From contig NZ_CP024915.1 of the NCBI RefSeq assembly GCF_002953615.1, forward strand, positions 736,627 to 769,400: 32,774 nucleotides of DNA, given 5' to 3'. Of the stretch, positions 1 to 8,628 are shown piece after piece; within the stretch, counting starts at the first letter, position 1; every line of letters begins with the position of its first letter. The notes beneath the pieces were generated by a model, which worked only from the letters and a program-made list of their open reading frames with translations, made no database searches and was not told the DNA's origin. The stretch is from Arthrobacter agilis (GTDB lineage Bacteria; Actinomycetota; Actinomycetes; Actinomycetales; Micrococcaceae). Both the position numbers and the translations under genes were made by a program.

Positions 1-901
1 CGAAACCGGTGGACAGGGGACGGAACCGATGCTCGAGGACCTCGGCGAGTCCGGGCTTGCCCGGTCGGGGCAGGGCCGGCTTACCGCCGGACTTCCGCAG
101 CACGGGCACGCAGAAACCGAGCAGTACCCCGGCGACGGTGGCGTGGACACCGGAGGCATGCATCAGGGCCCAGGTGACGATGCCCAGCGGCAGGAGGACC
201 AGCCACGGGCCGCGCGTGGTGCTGCCGAAGAACCGGGGTCTGCGCTGGGCGAGGAGCGCGAACAGTCCCAGGGGGAGGATCATCCACAGCAGGAAGGTCA
301 GGTGGACGTCCTCGGAGTAGAAGAACGCGATGATCGCGATCGCGATGAGGTCATCGACCACGGCGAGGGTCAGCAGGAAGATCCGCAGGGCGCCGGGCAG
401 GTGGGAGCCGATGACGGCGAGGACGGCCAGGGCGAAGGCGATGTCCGTCGCGGTGGGGATGGCCCAGCCGCGCAGGGTGTCCGGCGAGGACAGGTTCACG
501 ACCGTGTAGACGAGGGCGGGGACGACGACGCCGCCGAATGCGGCCGCGACGGGCACGATGGCCCGGCTGATCCGGCGCAGGTCGCCGGCGACGAATTCGC
601 GCTTGAGCTCGAGGCCGGTGAGGAAGAAGAACACGGCCAGGAGGCCGTCCGAGGCCCAGGCGCCGACGGACAGCTTCAGGTGCCACGGCTCGTAGCCGAA
701 CTCCAGATCACGGATGGCGAAGTAGGACTCCGAGAACGGGGAGTTGGCCCAGATGATGGCGATGGCTGCTGCGATGAGCAGCAGGATCCCGCCCACGGTC
801 TCCTTGCGGAGGATCTCGGTGATGCGCAGGTACTCCGGATAGCTGGAGCGCTGCAGGATCACGGGATGGGCGCCGGACGCCTTCGGGTTCTCGTGTGCCA
901 T
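1..901 (-). CDS. nhaA: Na+/H+ antiporter NhaA (3' end outside window)
   Basis: Reading the minus strand from the ATG at 901 gives about 300 residues with no stop before the window edge, so the C-terminal part is missing. NhaA is an inner-membrane antiporter that exchanges internal Na+ (or Li+) for external H+ and serves pH and salt homeostasis. Family signatures are clear: [13 protein letters not shown] near residues 91-103, the TDIAFAL segment with Asp153, and the Asp pair 183-184 in [10 protein letters not shown], equivalent to the ion-binding aspartates of the E. coli protein. Hydrophobic segments alternate throughout. The N-terminal tail of about 25 residues before the first helix is polar. 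The gene lies 42 nt after the SCO4848-family gene on the same strand, so co-transcription is likely. The family assignment is firm; the ion preference is inferred from the family. Confidence 0.95.
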   Translation of the reverse strand, partial: MAHENPKASGAHPVILQRSSYPEYLRITEILRKETVGGILLLIAAAIAIIWANSPFSESYFAIRDLEFGYEPWHLKLSVGAWASDGLLAVFFFLTGLELKREFVAGDLRRISRAIVPVAAAFGGVVVPALVYTVVNLSSPDTLRGWAIPTATDIAFALAVLAVIGSHLPGALRIFLLTLAVVDDLIAIAIIAFFYSEDVHLTFLLWMILPLGLFALLAQRRPRFFGSTTRGPWLVLLPLGIVTWALMHASGVHATVAGVLLGFCVPVLRKSGGKPALPRPGKPGLAEVLEHRFRPLSTGF

Positions 902-943
902 CGGTCTCCTGGGTGGGGCGGATGTGGTGCGAGCGGCGGTGCC

Positions 944-1171
944 TCAGGCGAGAAGGGCCCGGACGCCGATCACCGCGGTGGCCGCTCCCAGGATCATCGA
1001 CGTCGAGATGAGCATGATGTGCACGGTCAGGAACCGCGTGGCCGCGCCCTTCTCGTCCCGGGCCCTCGGGTCCTTGAGGATGCGGCGCAGGAAGGGTGGC
1101 CAGACGATCAGGGTCCAGACGCCGGCGAGGATCAGGATCAGGGCGAGGGGTGTGGGCAGGTGCACGGTCAT
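944..1171 (-). CDS. SCO4848 family small membrane protein
   Basis: This 75-residue protein has two hydrophobic segments (about 8-25 and 50-72) separated by a basic loop containing PPFLRRILKDPRARD. That layout, with the WPPFLRRIxKDPR-type motif and a following LTVHxxL helix, fits the actinobacterial SCO4848 family, whose function is unknown. It lies between the DUF2505 gene (58 nt upstream) and nhaA (42 nt downstream), all on the minus strand, so the three may form one transcription unit. A role linked to NhaA is only a guess from position. The ATG at 1171 is the only reasonable start. Confidence 0.85.
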   Translation of the reverse strand: MTVHLPTPLALILILAGVWTLIVWPPFLRRILKDPRARDEKGAATRFLTVHIMLISTSMILGAATAVIGVRALLA

Positions 1172-1229
1172 GTCTTTCGGTGGGCGGAACGGTGCTGCGG
1201 GGAGGACGACGTGTCCGGGGCTCGGGCGG

Positions 1230-1727
1230 TCAGCGGCTCTCGAGCCACTTACGGGCCTCGACCGCCTGCACGTTGAGTGCCTTGCCGATCATGGGTTCGG
1301 CCGCGCCGGCGATCTTCCCGCCCAGGAAGGGGATGGACGAGGTGACGTTGCCCTGGAGGTCCACGACGGTGTCCGTGCCCTGGGCGATCAGCCGCTGGAT
1401 CGCGGCGACGTTCAGCGGGACTCCCGCGACCGTCATCTCGAGCGTCGCCTGGCGCGAGCCGTCGGCCGCCGGTGCATCCCAGTGCTCGGTCTGCGTGACG
1501 GAGAGGGTCTCTCCGACGAACTTCCGGGCCATGTCCGGCAGCCGGTGGGTGGGCATGGTGCGGACGGCGGTCAGCGTGAACGCCCCGGCGGTGTCGCCGT
1601 CGAGCGTGAGGGATTCCAGGGAGCCTCCGACGTACTCGCTCATGTGGCGCACGAAGCCCTCGTCGGTGAAGACTCCGAGCACGGTCGCGGTGTCGTAGGG
1701 GAGCGTGGTGGACGCGTTCAGTGCCAA
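1230..1727 (-). CDS. DUF2505 domain protein (START-like fold), TTG start
   Basis: A 165-residue protein of the actinobacterial DUF2505 family, small proteins predicted to adopt a START/SRPBCC-like lipid- or ligand-binding fold. Recognisable features are the N-terminal ASTTLPYDTATVLGVFTDE segment, the central VGGSLES strand region and the C-terminal amphipathic helix that includes EPMIGKALNVQAVEARKWL. There is no signal peptide or membrane segment, so it should be cytosolic. The open frame extends much further upstream, but homology begins at ALNASTTLP, and a TTG at 1727 sits 4 nt after a GGAGG Shine-Dalgarno, so I place the start there. It diverges from mfd and leads into the SCO4848 and nhaA genes. 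The biochemical function is unknown. Confidence 0.85.
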   Translation of the reverse strand: MALNASTTLPYDTATVLGVFTDEGFVRHMSEYVGGSLESLTLDGDTAGAFTLTAVRTMPTHRLPDMARKFVGETLSVTQTEHWDAPAADGSRQATLEMTVAGVPLNVAAIQRLIAQGTDTVVDLQGNVTSSIPFLGGKIAGAAEPMIGKALNVQAVEARKWLESR

Positions 1728-1783
1728 GGTTCCTCCAGGAATGGTCGCGCGGGTGCGCAGGGCGGTGGGCAGGGTCTTCCGCA

Positions 1784-1789
1784 ATCCTA
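1784..1789 (-). promoter_or_regulatory. candidate -10 box for the DUF2505 gene
   Basis: TAGGAT on the minus strand matches the actinobacterial TANNNT -10 pattern. Transcription from it would give a leader of about 50 nt carrying the GGAGG that precedes the TTG start. No convincing -35 hexamer is visible. Confidence 0.35.
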
Positions 1790-1867
1790 CGGCCTGGCCG
1801 GTCGGCCGTGCCGGGGCCCTCCCGGTCGTCGGGAAAGCGTCAGGACTGCTTGGTACTGTGGAATCAT

Positions 1868-1897
1868 CCCGGGAACGATTCGTCTTTCCGGGCTTTT
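1868..1897 (+). promoter_or_regulatory. terminator-like hairpin in the mfd leader
   Basis: CCCGGGAA (1868-1875) pairs with TTTCCGGG (1885-1892), eight pairs including one G-U, around a 9-nt loop. It is followed by CTTTT, one of the few T runs in the window. A TACTGT hexamer at 1854-1859 could be the -10 of mfd, which would put the hairpin at the very 5' end of an mRNA leader of about 100 nt. It could be an attenuator, a stabilising 5' hairpin or chance. Confidence 0.35.
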
Positions 1898-1967
1898 GTG
1901 CTGTCTCCGCCGCCGTCGAACCGCGGCAGGGGGCGGTGGAACCCATGCATGAGGAGCCTGGAACACC

Positions 1968-4900
1968 ATGAGCCTGAACGGATTGCGCACGGCGCTTGCC
2001 GAGGATGCGTCCTATGCGCGCGTACGGACCAATGCCTCCCGGCCGGTGGAGCAGCGCAGCGCGGACCTGCAGATCGGGGCGCCCGCCGGCATGCGCGCCC
2101 CGCTGATCGCCGAGATGGTCGAGGGCCTCGCCTCGGTGGGCTCCGGTTCCACCGGCGACGCAGCGGTGCCGGTGGTCCTCGCGATCACGGCCACGGGGCG
2201 GGAGGCGGAGGACCTCGCCGCGGCGCTGCGCAGCTACCTGCCCGAGAGCGCCATCGAGGAGTTCCCCTCCTGGGAGACACTGCCGCATGAACGGCTCTCG
2301 CCGCGCTCAGACACCGTCGGACGCCGCCTGTCCGTCCTGCGCCGGCTCGCCCACCCGGGGGGCTCGCCCGTTCTGGTCATCACCGCACCGATCCGCGCCG
2401 TCCTCCAGCCGCTCGTCGCCGGACTCGGCGACCTGGAGCCCGTGGCGCTGAAGGTCGGCGACGAGGTGGCCTTCTCCGACGTCGTGAAGGCCCTCTCCGA
2501 CGCCGCGTACGCCCGGGTGGACATGGTCACGCACCGCGGCGAGTTCGCCGTGCGCGGCGGCATCATCGACGTCTTCCCGCCCACCGAGGACCACCCGATC
2601 CGCGTCGACTTCTTCGGCGACGAGGTGGACCAGATGCGCTGGTTCGCCGTCGCCGACCAGCGATCCCTCACCACGGGGGAGCCTCCTGCCGCCCTGTACG
2701 CCCCGCCGTGCCGCGAGATCCTCATCACCCCGTCCGTCATGTCGCGGGCCGCGACACTGCAGTCCGAGCTGCCGGCCGCGGCATCGATGCTCGAGAAGAT
2801 CGCCGGCGGCATCGCCGTCGAGGGCATGGAGTCCCTCGCTCCGGTGCTGGTCGATGCGATGGTGCCGTTCGCGGGCGAGCTGCCACCCGGGTCGATCGCC
2901 GTCGTCATGGAACCCGAGAAGGTCCGCGCCCGCGCCCACGACCTCGCCGCCACCAACGAGGAATTCCTCGCAGCCGCGTGGGCCACGGCATCCGAAGGCG
3001 GCGCGGCCCCGCTGGACCTCGGCGGCCGCCTCGGCACCGACCTGCAGGAGGCGAGCTTCCGCTCCCTCACCGACACCCGCTCGACGGCGCTCGCGAACTC
3101 GGTCGCCTGGTGGGGCATCACGAGCTTCGGTGCGGACGAGGAGCTGAGCGATGTCGACAGCTTCTCCCTGCACGCGCGCGAACCGCGCGGCTACCAGGGT
3201 GACGTCGCCGAGATGATGGACTTCATCGGCGGCCGCGTGCGCGACCAGTGGCGCGTCGTCGTCGCCACGGAGGGCCCCGGCCCGGCCCAGCGCCTCGCCG
3301 AGCTCTTTCACGACAACGACATCCCGGCCAGCCGGGTCGATGCGCTCGACGGACCCCCGCAGGCGGGCATCATCGAGATCACCACGGCCTGCGCGGGCCG
3401 CGGCTTCGTGGTGGACGGGCTCAAGCTGGGCCTCCTCACCGAGGCCGACCTGCTCGGGCGGACGAGCGCCGCGGGTACGCGCGACATGCGCAAGATGCCC
3501 TCGCGCCGCCGGAACGCCGTCGACCCCCTGCAGCTCAAGGAGGGTGACTTCGTCGTCCACGAGCAGCACGGCGTGGCGAAGTTCGTCGAACTCCTGCAGC
3601 GCTCCACGGGCGCCGGCCCCACCCGCACCACCCGCGAGTACCTCGTCCTCGAGTACGCGCCGTCCAAGCGCGGAGCACCGGGGGACCGCCTCTTCGTGCC
3701 CACGGACCAGCTCGACCAGGTGACGCGCTACGTCGGGGGCGACGCCCCGGCCCTCAGCAAGATGGGCGGCTCGGACTGGAGCAAGACCAAGAACCAGGCG
3801 CGCAAGGCGGTCAAGGAGATCGCCGGCGAGCTCATCCGCCTCTACTCGGCGCGCATGGCCTCACGGGGCCACGCGTTCGGACCAGACACGCCCTGGCAGC
3901 GCGAGCTCGAGGAGGCGTTCCCCTACGTCGAGACCCCCGACCAGCTGACCACGATCAACGAGGTCAAGGCCGACATGGAGCGCGAGGTCCCGATGGACCG
4001 TCTCGTCTCGGGTGACGTCGGCTACGGCAAGACCGAGATCGCGGTGCGCGCGGCGTTCAAGGCCGTGCAGGACGGCAAGCAGGTCGCCGTGCTCGTGCCC
4101 ACGACGCTGCTGGTCCAGCAGCACTTCGAGACGTTCTCCGAGCGTTTCTCGGGCTTCCCGGTGCGGGTCCGCGCGCTGTCGCGGTTCCAGACCGCGAAGG
4201 AGTCGCGTGAGACGGCGGAGGGCCTGACCTCGGGTGCCGTCGACGTCGTGATCGGTACCCACCGGCTGCTGTCCAAGGAGGTCTCCTTCAAGGACCTCGG
4301 GCTCGTGATCGTCGACGAGGAGCAGCGGTTCGGCGTGGAGCACAAGGAAGCGCTGAAGAAGATGCGCACCAACGTGGACGTCCTGGCGATGAGCGCGACG
4401 CCGATCCCGCGCACGCTCGAGATGTCACTCACGGGCATCCGCGAGACCTCGACGCTCGCGACGCCGCCGGAGGAGCGCCACCCCGTGCTCACGTACGTGG
4501 GCCCCTACACGGACAAGCAGGCGTCGGCGGCCATCCGGCGCGAACTGATGCGGGAGGGCCAGGTGTTCTTCGTGCACAACCGCGTCTCCTCGATCGACCG
4601 CACGGCGGCACACCTCAAGGAGCTGGTGCCCGAGGCGCGCGTGGCCGTGGCGCACGGCCAGATGACGGAGTCGCGCCTCGAGCAGATCATCGTCGACTTC
4701 TGGGAGAAGCGATTCGACGTCCTCGTCTGCACCACCATCATCGAGACCGGCCTGGACATCTCCAACGCCAACACCCTCATCGTCGACCGCGCCGACTCCT
4801 ACGGGCTGTCGCAGCTCCATCAGCTCCGCGGCCGCGTGGGCCGTGGGCGCGAGCGGGCCTACGCGTACTTCCTGTACCCGTCCGAGAAGCCACTCGGTGA

Positions 4901-5567
4901 AGTGGCCCTCGAGCGGCTCAAGGCCGTCGCGGCCCACAACGAGCTCGGCGCGGGCATGCAGCTGGCCATGAAGGACCTCGAGATCCGCGGCGCGGGCAAC
5001 CTGCTGGGGGGTGAGCAGTCCGGCCACATCCAGGGCGTCGGCTTCGACCTCTACATCCGCCTCGTCGGGGAGGCCGTCGCCAATTTCCGGGGCGAGGCCG
5101 AGGAGAAGGCGGCGGAGATGAAGATCGAGCTGCCGGTCAACGCGCACCTGCCGCACGACTACGTGCCGGGGGAGCGGCTGCGTCTGGAGGCGTACCGGAA
5201 GCTCGCCGCCGCCGTCACCGACGAGGCGATCGACGCCGTCGTCGCCGAGCTGAAGGACCGTTACGGGGAGCCGCCCGCAGCCGTCCAGAACCTGGTGTCC
5301 GTGGCCCGCTTCCGGGTCGCCGCCCGCGCGCTCGGCCTCACGGACGTGGCACTGCAGGGGAACTTCATCAAGTTCGCCCCCGCCGAGCTGCCCGAGTCCA
5401 AGCAGATGCGCCTCACGCGGATGTACCCCGGGGCGGCGATCAAGCCGGCGCTGAACGCCGTGCTCGTGCCCAAGCCGAAGACCGCGCGGATCGGTGGCAG
5501 GGACCTCGTCGACGCCGAGATCCTCGACTGGGCGAAGAACGTCCTCGACGCGGTGTTCACGGCGTAG
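1968..5567 (+). CDS. mfd: transcription-repair coupling factor Mfd
   Basis: This 1199-residue protein is full length for Mfd, the SF2 translocase that removes RNA polymerase stalled at DNA lesions and recruits UvrA. The N-terminal third carries the UvrB-like module (for example FPSWETLPHERLSPRSD). The CarD/RID-type RNA-polymerase-interacting domain starts near residue 522 (LKEGDFVVHEQHG). The translocase core has Walker A GDVGYGKTE around residues 682-690, the DEEQ box near 783, SATPIPRTL, and the TRG-type segment GLDISNANTLI followed by QLRGRVGRGRERAY. The C-terminal TRCF domain occupies about 1040-1180. The ATG at 1968 follows AGGAG at a somewhat long spacing. The gene is transcribed away from the DUF2505 gene, and its 3' end faces a strong hairpin before the convergent minus-strand unit. 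No frameshift or missing motif was seen. Confidence 0.98.
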   Translation: MSLNGLRTALAEDASYARVRTNASRPVEQRSADLQIGAPAGMRAPLIAEMVEGLASVGSGSTGDAAVPVVLAITATGREAEDLAAALRSYLPESAIEEFPSWETLPHERLSPRSDTVGRRLSVLRRLAHPGGSPVLVITAPIRAVLQPLVAGLGDLEPVALKVGDEVAFSDVVKALSDAAYARVDMVTHRGEFAVRGGIIDVFPPTEDHPIRVDFFGDEVDQMRWFAVADQRSLTTGEPPAALYAPPCREILITPSVMSRAATLQSELPAAASMLEKIAGGIAVEGMESLAPVLVDAMVPFAGELPPGSIAVVMEPEKVRARAHDLAATNEEFLAAAWATASEGGAAPLDLGGRLGTDLQEASFRSLTDTRSTALANSVAWWGITSFGADEELSDVDSFSLHAREPRGYQGDVAEMMDFIGGRVRDQWRVVVATEGPGPAQRLAELFHDNDIPASRVDALDGPPQAGIIEITTACAGRGFVVDGLKLGLLTEADLLGRTSAAGTRDMRKMPSRRRNAVDPLQLKEGDFVVHEQHGVAKFVELLQRSTGAGPTRTTREYLVLEYAPSKRGAPGDRLFVPTDQLDQVTRYVGGDAPALSKMGGSDWSKTKNQARKAVKEIAGELIRLYSARMASRGHAFGPDTPWQRELEEAFPYVETPDQLTTINEVKADMEREVPMDRLVSGDVGYGKTEIAVRAAFKAVQDGKQVAVLVPTTLLVQQHFETFSERFSGFPVRVRALSRFQTAKESRETAEGLTSGAVDVVIGTHRLLSKEVSFKDLGLVIVDEEQRFGVEHKEALKKMRTNVDVLAMSATPIPRTLEMSLTGIRETSTLATPPEERHPVLTYVGPYTDKQASAAIRRELMREGQVFFVHNRVSSIDRTAAHLKELVPEARVAVAHGQMTESRLEQIIVDFWEKRFDVLVCTTIIETGLDISNANTLIVDRADSYGLSQLHQLRGRVGRGRERAYAYFLYPSEKPLGEVALERLKAVAAHNELGAGMQLAMKDLEIRGAGNLLGGEQSGHIQGVGFDLYIRLVGEAVANFRGEAEEKAAEMKIELPVNAHLPHDYVPGERLRLEAYRKLAAAVTDEAIDAVVAELKDRYGEPPAAVQNLVSVARFRVAARALGLTDVALQGNFIKFAPAELPESKQMRLTRMYPGAAIKPALNAVLVPKPKTARIGGRDLVDAEILDWAKNVLDAVFTA

Positions 5568-5579
5568 TCGCGGTCCGTG

Positions 5580-5608
5580 CTCCTGCCCGTTCTCCTGCCC
5601 GTTCTCCT
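5580..5608 (+). repeat. 12-bp tandem repeat, 2.4 copies
   Basis: The unit CTCCTGCCCGTT occurs at 5580-5591 and 5592-5603, followed by a partial CTCCT. It lies directly after the mfd stop codon and before the terminator hairpin. It is a small slipped-strand type duplication with no obvious function. Confidence 0.7.
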
Positions 5609-5620
5609 TCCCGGAGACGA

Positions 5621-5654
5621 GGAAGAGGCCGTCCCTGCGGGGACGGCCTCTTCC
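5621..5654. terminator. strong hairpin between convergent mfd and 5692-5979
   Basis: A perfect 15-bp stem (5621-5635 with 5640-5654, left arm GGAAGAGGCCGTCCC) closes on a TGCG tetraloop. It sits 53 nt after the mfd stop and 37 nt beyond the stop of the opposing gene, so it can serve as a bidirectional terminator. No T tract follows, which is common for GC-rich actinobacterial terminators. Confidence 0.8.
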
Positions 5655-5691
5655 GTGTCCGGGGTGGCGCTGCCGGGCGCCCGGTACTACA

Positions 5692-5979
5692 TCAGGAACT
5701 GACGCTCGTCGAGGTCTCCTTCTCGTCGGTCCGGTTGCCCTCGGCGAGGTTGAAGCCGGTGTCGGCGCGCCCGAGGATGCCCTGGGGGATGTAGAAGACG
5801 AGGAACGCGACGACGACGATCACGGCCATCGGCCAGACGTTCTGCGGCGTGAACCATGTCAGCAGGTACATGCTGAGCAGGAACGCACCGAAGATCAGCA
5901 CGAACCACACGATGTTGCCGACGAGGTGGCCCTTGCCGGCGTGGGCGGGCTGGCTCTCGGCGTTTGTCGGGTGTGACAT
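5692..5979 (-). CDS. small two-helix membrane protein, function unknown
   Basis: The 95-residue product has a polar N-terminus, two clear transmembrane helices (about 22-43 and 48-69) joined by a short FTPQNVW turn, and a charged Ser/Thr-rich tail. I do not recognise the family. The ATG at 5979 is preceded by AAGGAG at ideal spacing, so expression is well supported. It begins 33 nt after the deoC stop on the same strand and is probably the last gene of the nucleoside salvage unit. The position hints at a link to nucleoside or sugar-phosphate uptake, but two helices are too few for a classical transporter and nothing in the sequence proves a role. Confidence 0.8.
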   Translation of the reverse strand: MSHPTNAESQPAHAGKGHLVGNIVWFVLIFGAFLLSMYLLTWFTPQNVWPMAVIVVVAFLVFYIPQGILGRADTGFNLAEGNRTDEKETSTSVSS

Positions 5980-6012
5980 TGGATCTCCTTGCGTGATGGA
6001 TCTGCTGCGCCG

Positions 6013-6720
6013 TCAGTAGCCTGCAGCGCCCTGTTCTCCCTTAACGATAGCGACTCCGGAGCTCGCGCCGATACGCGTTGCACCGGCGTCGATCATGGCG
6101 CGTGCATCCTCGAGCGAGCGCACGCCGCCGGAGGCCTTCACGCCCAGGTCGGGGCCCACGGTCCTCCGCATCAGCGCGACGTCCTCCACCGTGGCGCCGC
6201 CACCGTTGAAGCCGGTGGAGGTCTTGACGAAGTCGGCGCCTGCCTCGACAGCGGCCTCGCACGCAAGCACTTTCTGTTCGTCGGAGAGCAGCGACGTCTC
6301 GATGATGACCTTCAGGATGGCGCCGTGCTCGTGCACGGCGTCGGCGACGGCGAGGATGTCCTGGACGAGTGCGTGCCTGTCGCCCGCCCGCGCCGCGGCG
6401 ATGTCGATGACCATGTCGATCTCGTCGGCGCCGTCGGCGACGGCGCCGCGGGCCTCGAGGACCTTGACCTCGGTCGTGGTGGCGCCGAGCGGGAAGCCGA
6501 TGACGGAGCAGGTGAGGACGCCGCTGCCCTTCACCGCGGTGCGCACGGTGCTCACCCAGAGGGGATTCACGCAGACGGACTTGAACGAGTACTCGACGGC
6601 CTCGCGGCATACCGTGAGGATCTGCTCACGGCTGGCCTCGGGCTTCAGGAGCGTGTGGTCGATGTAGGAGGCAAGGGATGCATCGGTAGGCATGGCCTCC
6701 ATCTTTCCATGTCGCCGCAC
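6013..6720 (-). CDS. deoC: deoxyribose-phosphate aldolase DeoC (GTG start)
   Basis: A class I aldolase that splits 2-deoxyribose 5-phosphate into acetaldehyde and glyceraldehyde 3-phosphate, the last step of deoxynucleoside catabolism. The 235-residue sequence contains [26 protein letters not shown], the EIDMVI motif with the catalytic aspartate, FVKTSTGF with the Schiff-base lysine, and the second catalytic lysine in [10 protein letters not shown]. Three in-frame starts are possible. The GTG at 6720 has a GGAGG exactly 6 nt upstream (6727-6731), whereas the two internal ATG codons (MEA and MPT) have no properly spaced ribosome site, so I chose the GTG. It follows the mutase gene by 81 nt, an interval filled largely by a minisatellite. 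It is probably co-transcribed with the phosphorylase and mutase genes. Confidence 0.95.
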   Translation of the reverse strand: MRRHGKMEAMPTDASLASYIDHTLLKPEASREQILTVCREAVEYSFKSVCVNPLWVSTVRTAVKGSGVLTCSVIGFPLGATTTEVKVLEARGAVADGADEIDMVIDIAAARAGDRHALVQDILAVADAVHEHGAILKVIIETSLLSDEQKVLACEAAVEAGADFVKTSTGFNGGGATVEDVALMRRTVGPDLGVKASGGVRSLEDARAMIDAGATRIGASSGVAIVKGEQGAAGY

Positions 6721-6744
6721 CCGATTCCTCCGGTCCGGACCATC

Positions 6745-6794
6745 GGGTGCGAGCGGGTGCGAGCGGGTGCGAGCGGGTGCGAGCGGGTGCGAGC
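6745..6794. repeat. minisatellite, five exact copies of a 10-bp unit
   Basis: GGGTGCGAGC is repeated five times without mismatch from 6745 to 6794, plus a partial GGG. On the coding (minus) strand the unit is GCTCGCACCC. The array begins 7 nt after the stop codon of the mutase gene and ends 14 nt before the GGAGG of deoC, so it fills the intercistronic gap. Arrays of this type gain and lose copies by replication slippage, so copy number may differ between strains. Confidence 0.95.
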
Positions 6795-6801
6795 GGGAGG
6801 G

Positions 6802-8538
6802 TCAGAGGCCGAGGGCTTCCTCGACATCGCGTTTCACGGCGTCGAGGCGCACACGGGCGGCACTCTTGGCCGCGTCGAGCTCGGCGGCTGAGCCGACGGG
6901 CTCCACCACCTCGAGGTAGCACTTCAATTTCGGCTCGGTGCCGCTGGGGCGGATGATCACCCGCGTCTCGTCCTGGGTCAGGTACAGCAGTCCGTCCGTG
7001 GGCGGCAGGTGCGCCGAGCCCTGGGCGAGGTCGTCGGCGATGCTCACCGCCGATTCGGCGAACGACGACGGCGGGTTCTCGCGCAGCCTGTTCATCATGG
7101 CGCCGAGCAGACCCAGGCTGCCGACGCGCACCGAGAGCTGGTCGGAGGCGTGCAGGCCGTGGACCAGGAAGGCGTCGTCCAGCAGGTCGAAGAGTGTGCG
7201 GCCGGAGGTCTTGGTGGCGGCGGCGAGCTCGGCCAGCAGGAGGCCGGCGGAGATACCGTCCTTGTCGCGGACGAGTTCCGGTGCCACGCAGTAGCCCAGC
7301 GCCTCCTCGTAGCCGAAGGACAGGCCCCGCACTCGGGCGATCCACTTGAATCCGGTCAGCGTCTGCATGTGGTCGATGCCGGACACGGCCGCGATCCGCC
7401 CGAGGAGGCGGGAGGACACGATCGAGTTCGCGAAGACGCGGTGGCGCGTCCCCTCGGCGCCCGTCCCGTCGCCGTCCGGGAGTCGGGCCGCGAGGTGCAG
7501 GCCGAGGAGCGTCCCGACCTCGTCGCCGCGCAGCATGCGCCAGGCGCCGGTGGAGGGTTCACGAGCGGCGAGTGCCACGCGGTCGGCGTCGGGATCATTG
7601 GCGATCACGAGATCCGCACCGACCTCGGCAGCGGTCTCGAGTGCGAGGTCGAGGGCGCCGGGTTCCTCCGGGTTCGGGAAGGCGACGGTGGGGAAGTCGG
7701 GGTCCGGCTCGGCCTGGCGCTCGACGACGGTGACGTCGTCGAACCCGGCGGCGGCGAGGACCGCCCGCGCGGTGCGCCCGCCCACGCCGTGCAGGGGAGT
7801 GAGGACGATCCTGAGGTCGCGATCCGTCACCGCCGGGTCGGCGAGGCCGGCGACGGCGGCGACATAGTCCGTCTCGATGCTCTCGGGCAGCACGGTCCAG
7901 CCCCCGGAGGCGAGGTCGACGGCGTCCACCGCTGCGATGCGGGCGGCGATGCCGGCGTCGTGCGGTGCCACGATCTGGACGCCGCGGGCATCCTCCTCGA
8001 CGGCCCGTCCACCCAGGTACACCTTGTACCCGTTGTCCTGCGGAGGGTTGTGGCTCGCGGTCACCATGATGCCCACCTCGCAGTGCAGCGCGCGGATGGC
8101 GTAGGCGAGCACCGGCGTGGGCAGTTCACGCGGCATCAGGAAGGTCTCGATGCCGGCCGCGGTGAAGATCGCCGCCGTCTCCTCGGCGAAGATCCGGGAG
8201 TTGTGGCGGGCATCGAATCCGACGACGGCACGGGGCGCGTAGGCACCGGCGGCGAGGCCGAGGGCGTGGGCGGCGACCCCGGCAGCGGCCCTGCGGACCA
8301 CCACGCGGTTCATGCGGTTGGGGCCGGCGCCGAGCGCCGCACGCAGGCCGGCCGTGCCGAAGGCGAGCGGACCCGAGAAGCGGTCCCGCAGCTCCTGCTC
8401 CGACACGGCGGCGGACGCGTCCGCGGACCGCACGGAGCCGACGAGCGTGCGGAGCTCCTCCGCCGTCCGGGGATCCGGGTCGGCGGCGGCCCAGGCGTCG
8501 GCGGTGTCGAGGAGGATGTCGAGTTCCGAGGTGCTCAT
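6802..8538 (-). CDS. phospho-sugar mutase, PGM2-like; probable phosphopentomutase
   Basis: A 578-residue alpha-D-phosphohexomutase superfamily enzyme. The active-site phosphoserine loop TASHNP places Ser162 as the phospho-carrier. The metal-binding loop is NDPDADR, and the phosphate-binding C-terminal domain contains IIRPSGTEPKLKCY. Length and the GTAGLRAALGAGPNRMN opening fit the PGM2-type branch rather than short phosphomannomutases. PGM2-type enzymes in other organisms interconvert ribose or deoxyribose 1- and 5-phosphates as well as hexose phosphates. Position between purine nucleoside phosphorylase (which makes pentose 1-phosphate) and DeoC (which consumes deoxyribose 5-phosphate) supports a phosphopentomutase role, as no DeoB-type mutase is in the window. 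The M. tuberculosis counterpart in this gene order is pmmB. The ATG at 8538 follows AGGGA at good spacing. The superfamily is certain; the substrate is inferred. Confidence 0.92.
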   Translation of the reverse strand: MSTSELDILLDTADAWAAADPDPRTAEELRTLVGSVRSADASAAVSEQELRDRFSGPLAFGTAGLRAALGAGPNRMNRVVVRRAAAGVAAHALGLAAGAYAPRAVVGFDARHNSRIFAEETAAIFTAAGIETFLMPRELPTPVLAYAIRALHCEVGIMVTASHNPPQDNGYKVYLGGRAVEEDARGVQIVAPHDAGIAARIAAVDAVDLASGGWTVLPESIETDYVAAVAGLADPAVTDRDLRIVLTPLHGVGGRTARAVLAAAGFDDVTVVERQAEPDPDFPTVAFPNPEEPGALDLALETAAEVGADLVIANDPDADRVALAAREPSTGAWRMLRGDEVGTLLGLHLAARLPDGDGTGAEGTRHRVFANSIVSSRLLGRIAAVSGIDHMQTLTGFKWIARVRGLSFGYEEALGYCVAPELVRDKDGISAGLLLAELAAATKTSGRTLFDLLDDAFLVHGLHASDQLSVRVGSLGLLGAMMNRLRENPPSSFAESAVSIADDLAQGSAHLPPTDGLLYLTQDETRVIIRPSGTEPKLKCYLEVVEPVGSAAELDAAKSAARVRLDAVKRDVEEALGL

Positions 8539-8628
8539 GGTGGTCCCTAACGTGGATCGGCGGAGGCTGCCGTACGGGCGTGCCTGCGGTGCTGCTGGCG
8601 TACGGGGTCCGGTCGGAGCCCGTTCGAT

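Noticed and set aside
29-1276. Long open frame on the plus strand opposite nhaA and the SCO4848 gene
   Set aside because: It is antisense to genes with clear protein signatures. The product is a Gly/Asp/Glu/Arg-rich composition typical of frames opposite GC-rich coding DNA.
6745-6794. Could the five repeats be a CRISPR array?
   Set aside because: The units are contiguous 10-mers with no spacers, and no cas genes are nearby.
8570-8605. CCGTACG/CGTACGG inverted repeat between punA and the mutase gene
   Set aside because: The 7-bp arms are separated by 22 nt with no T run. It is too weak to call a terminator or operator without comparison to relatives.
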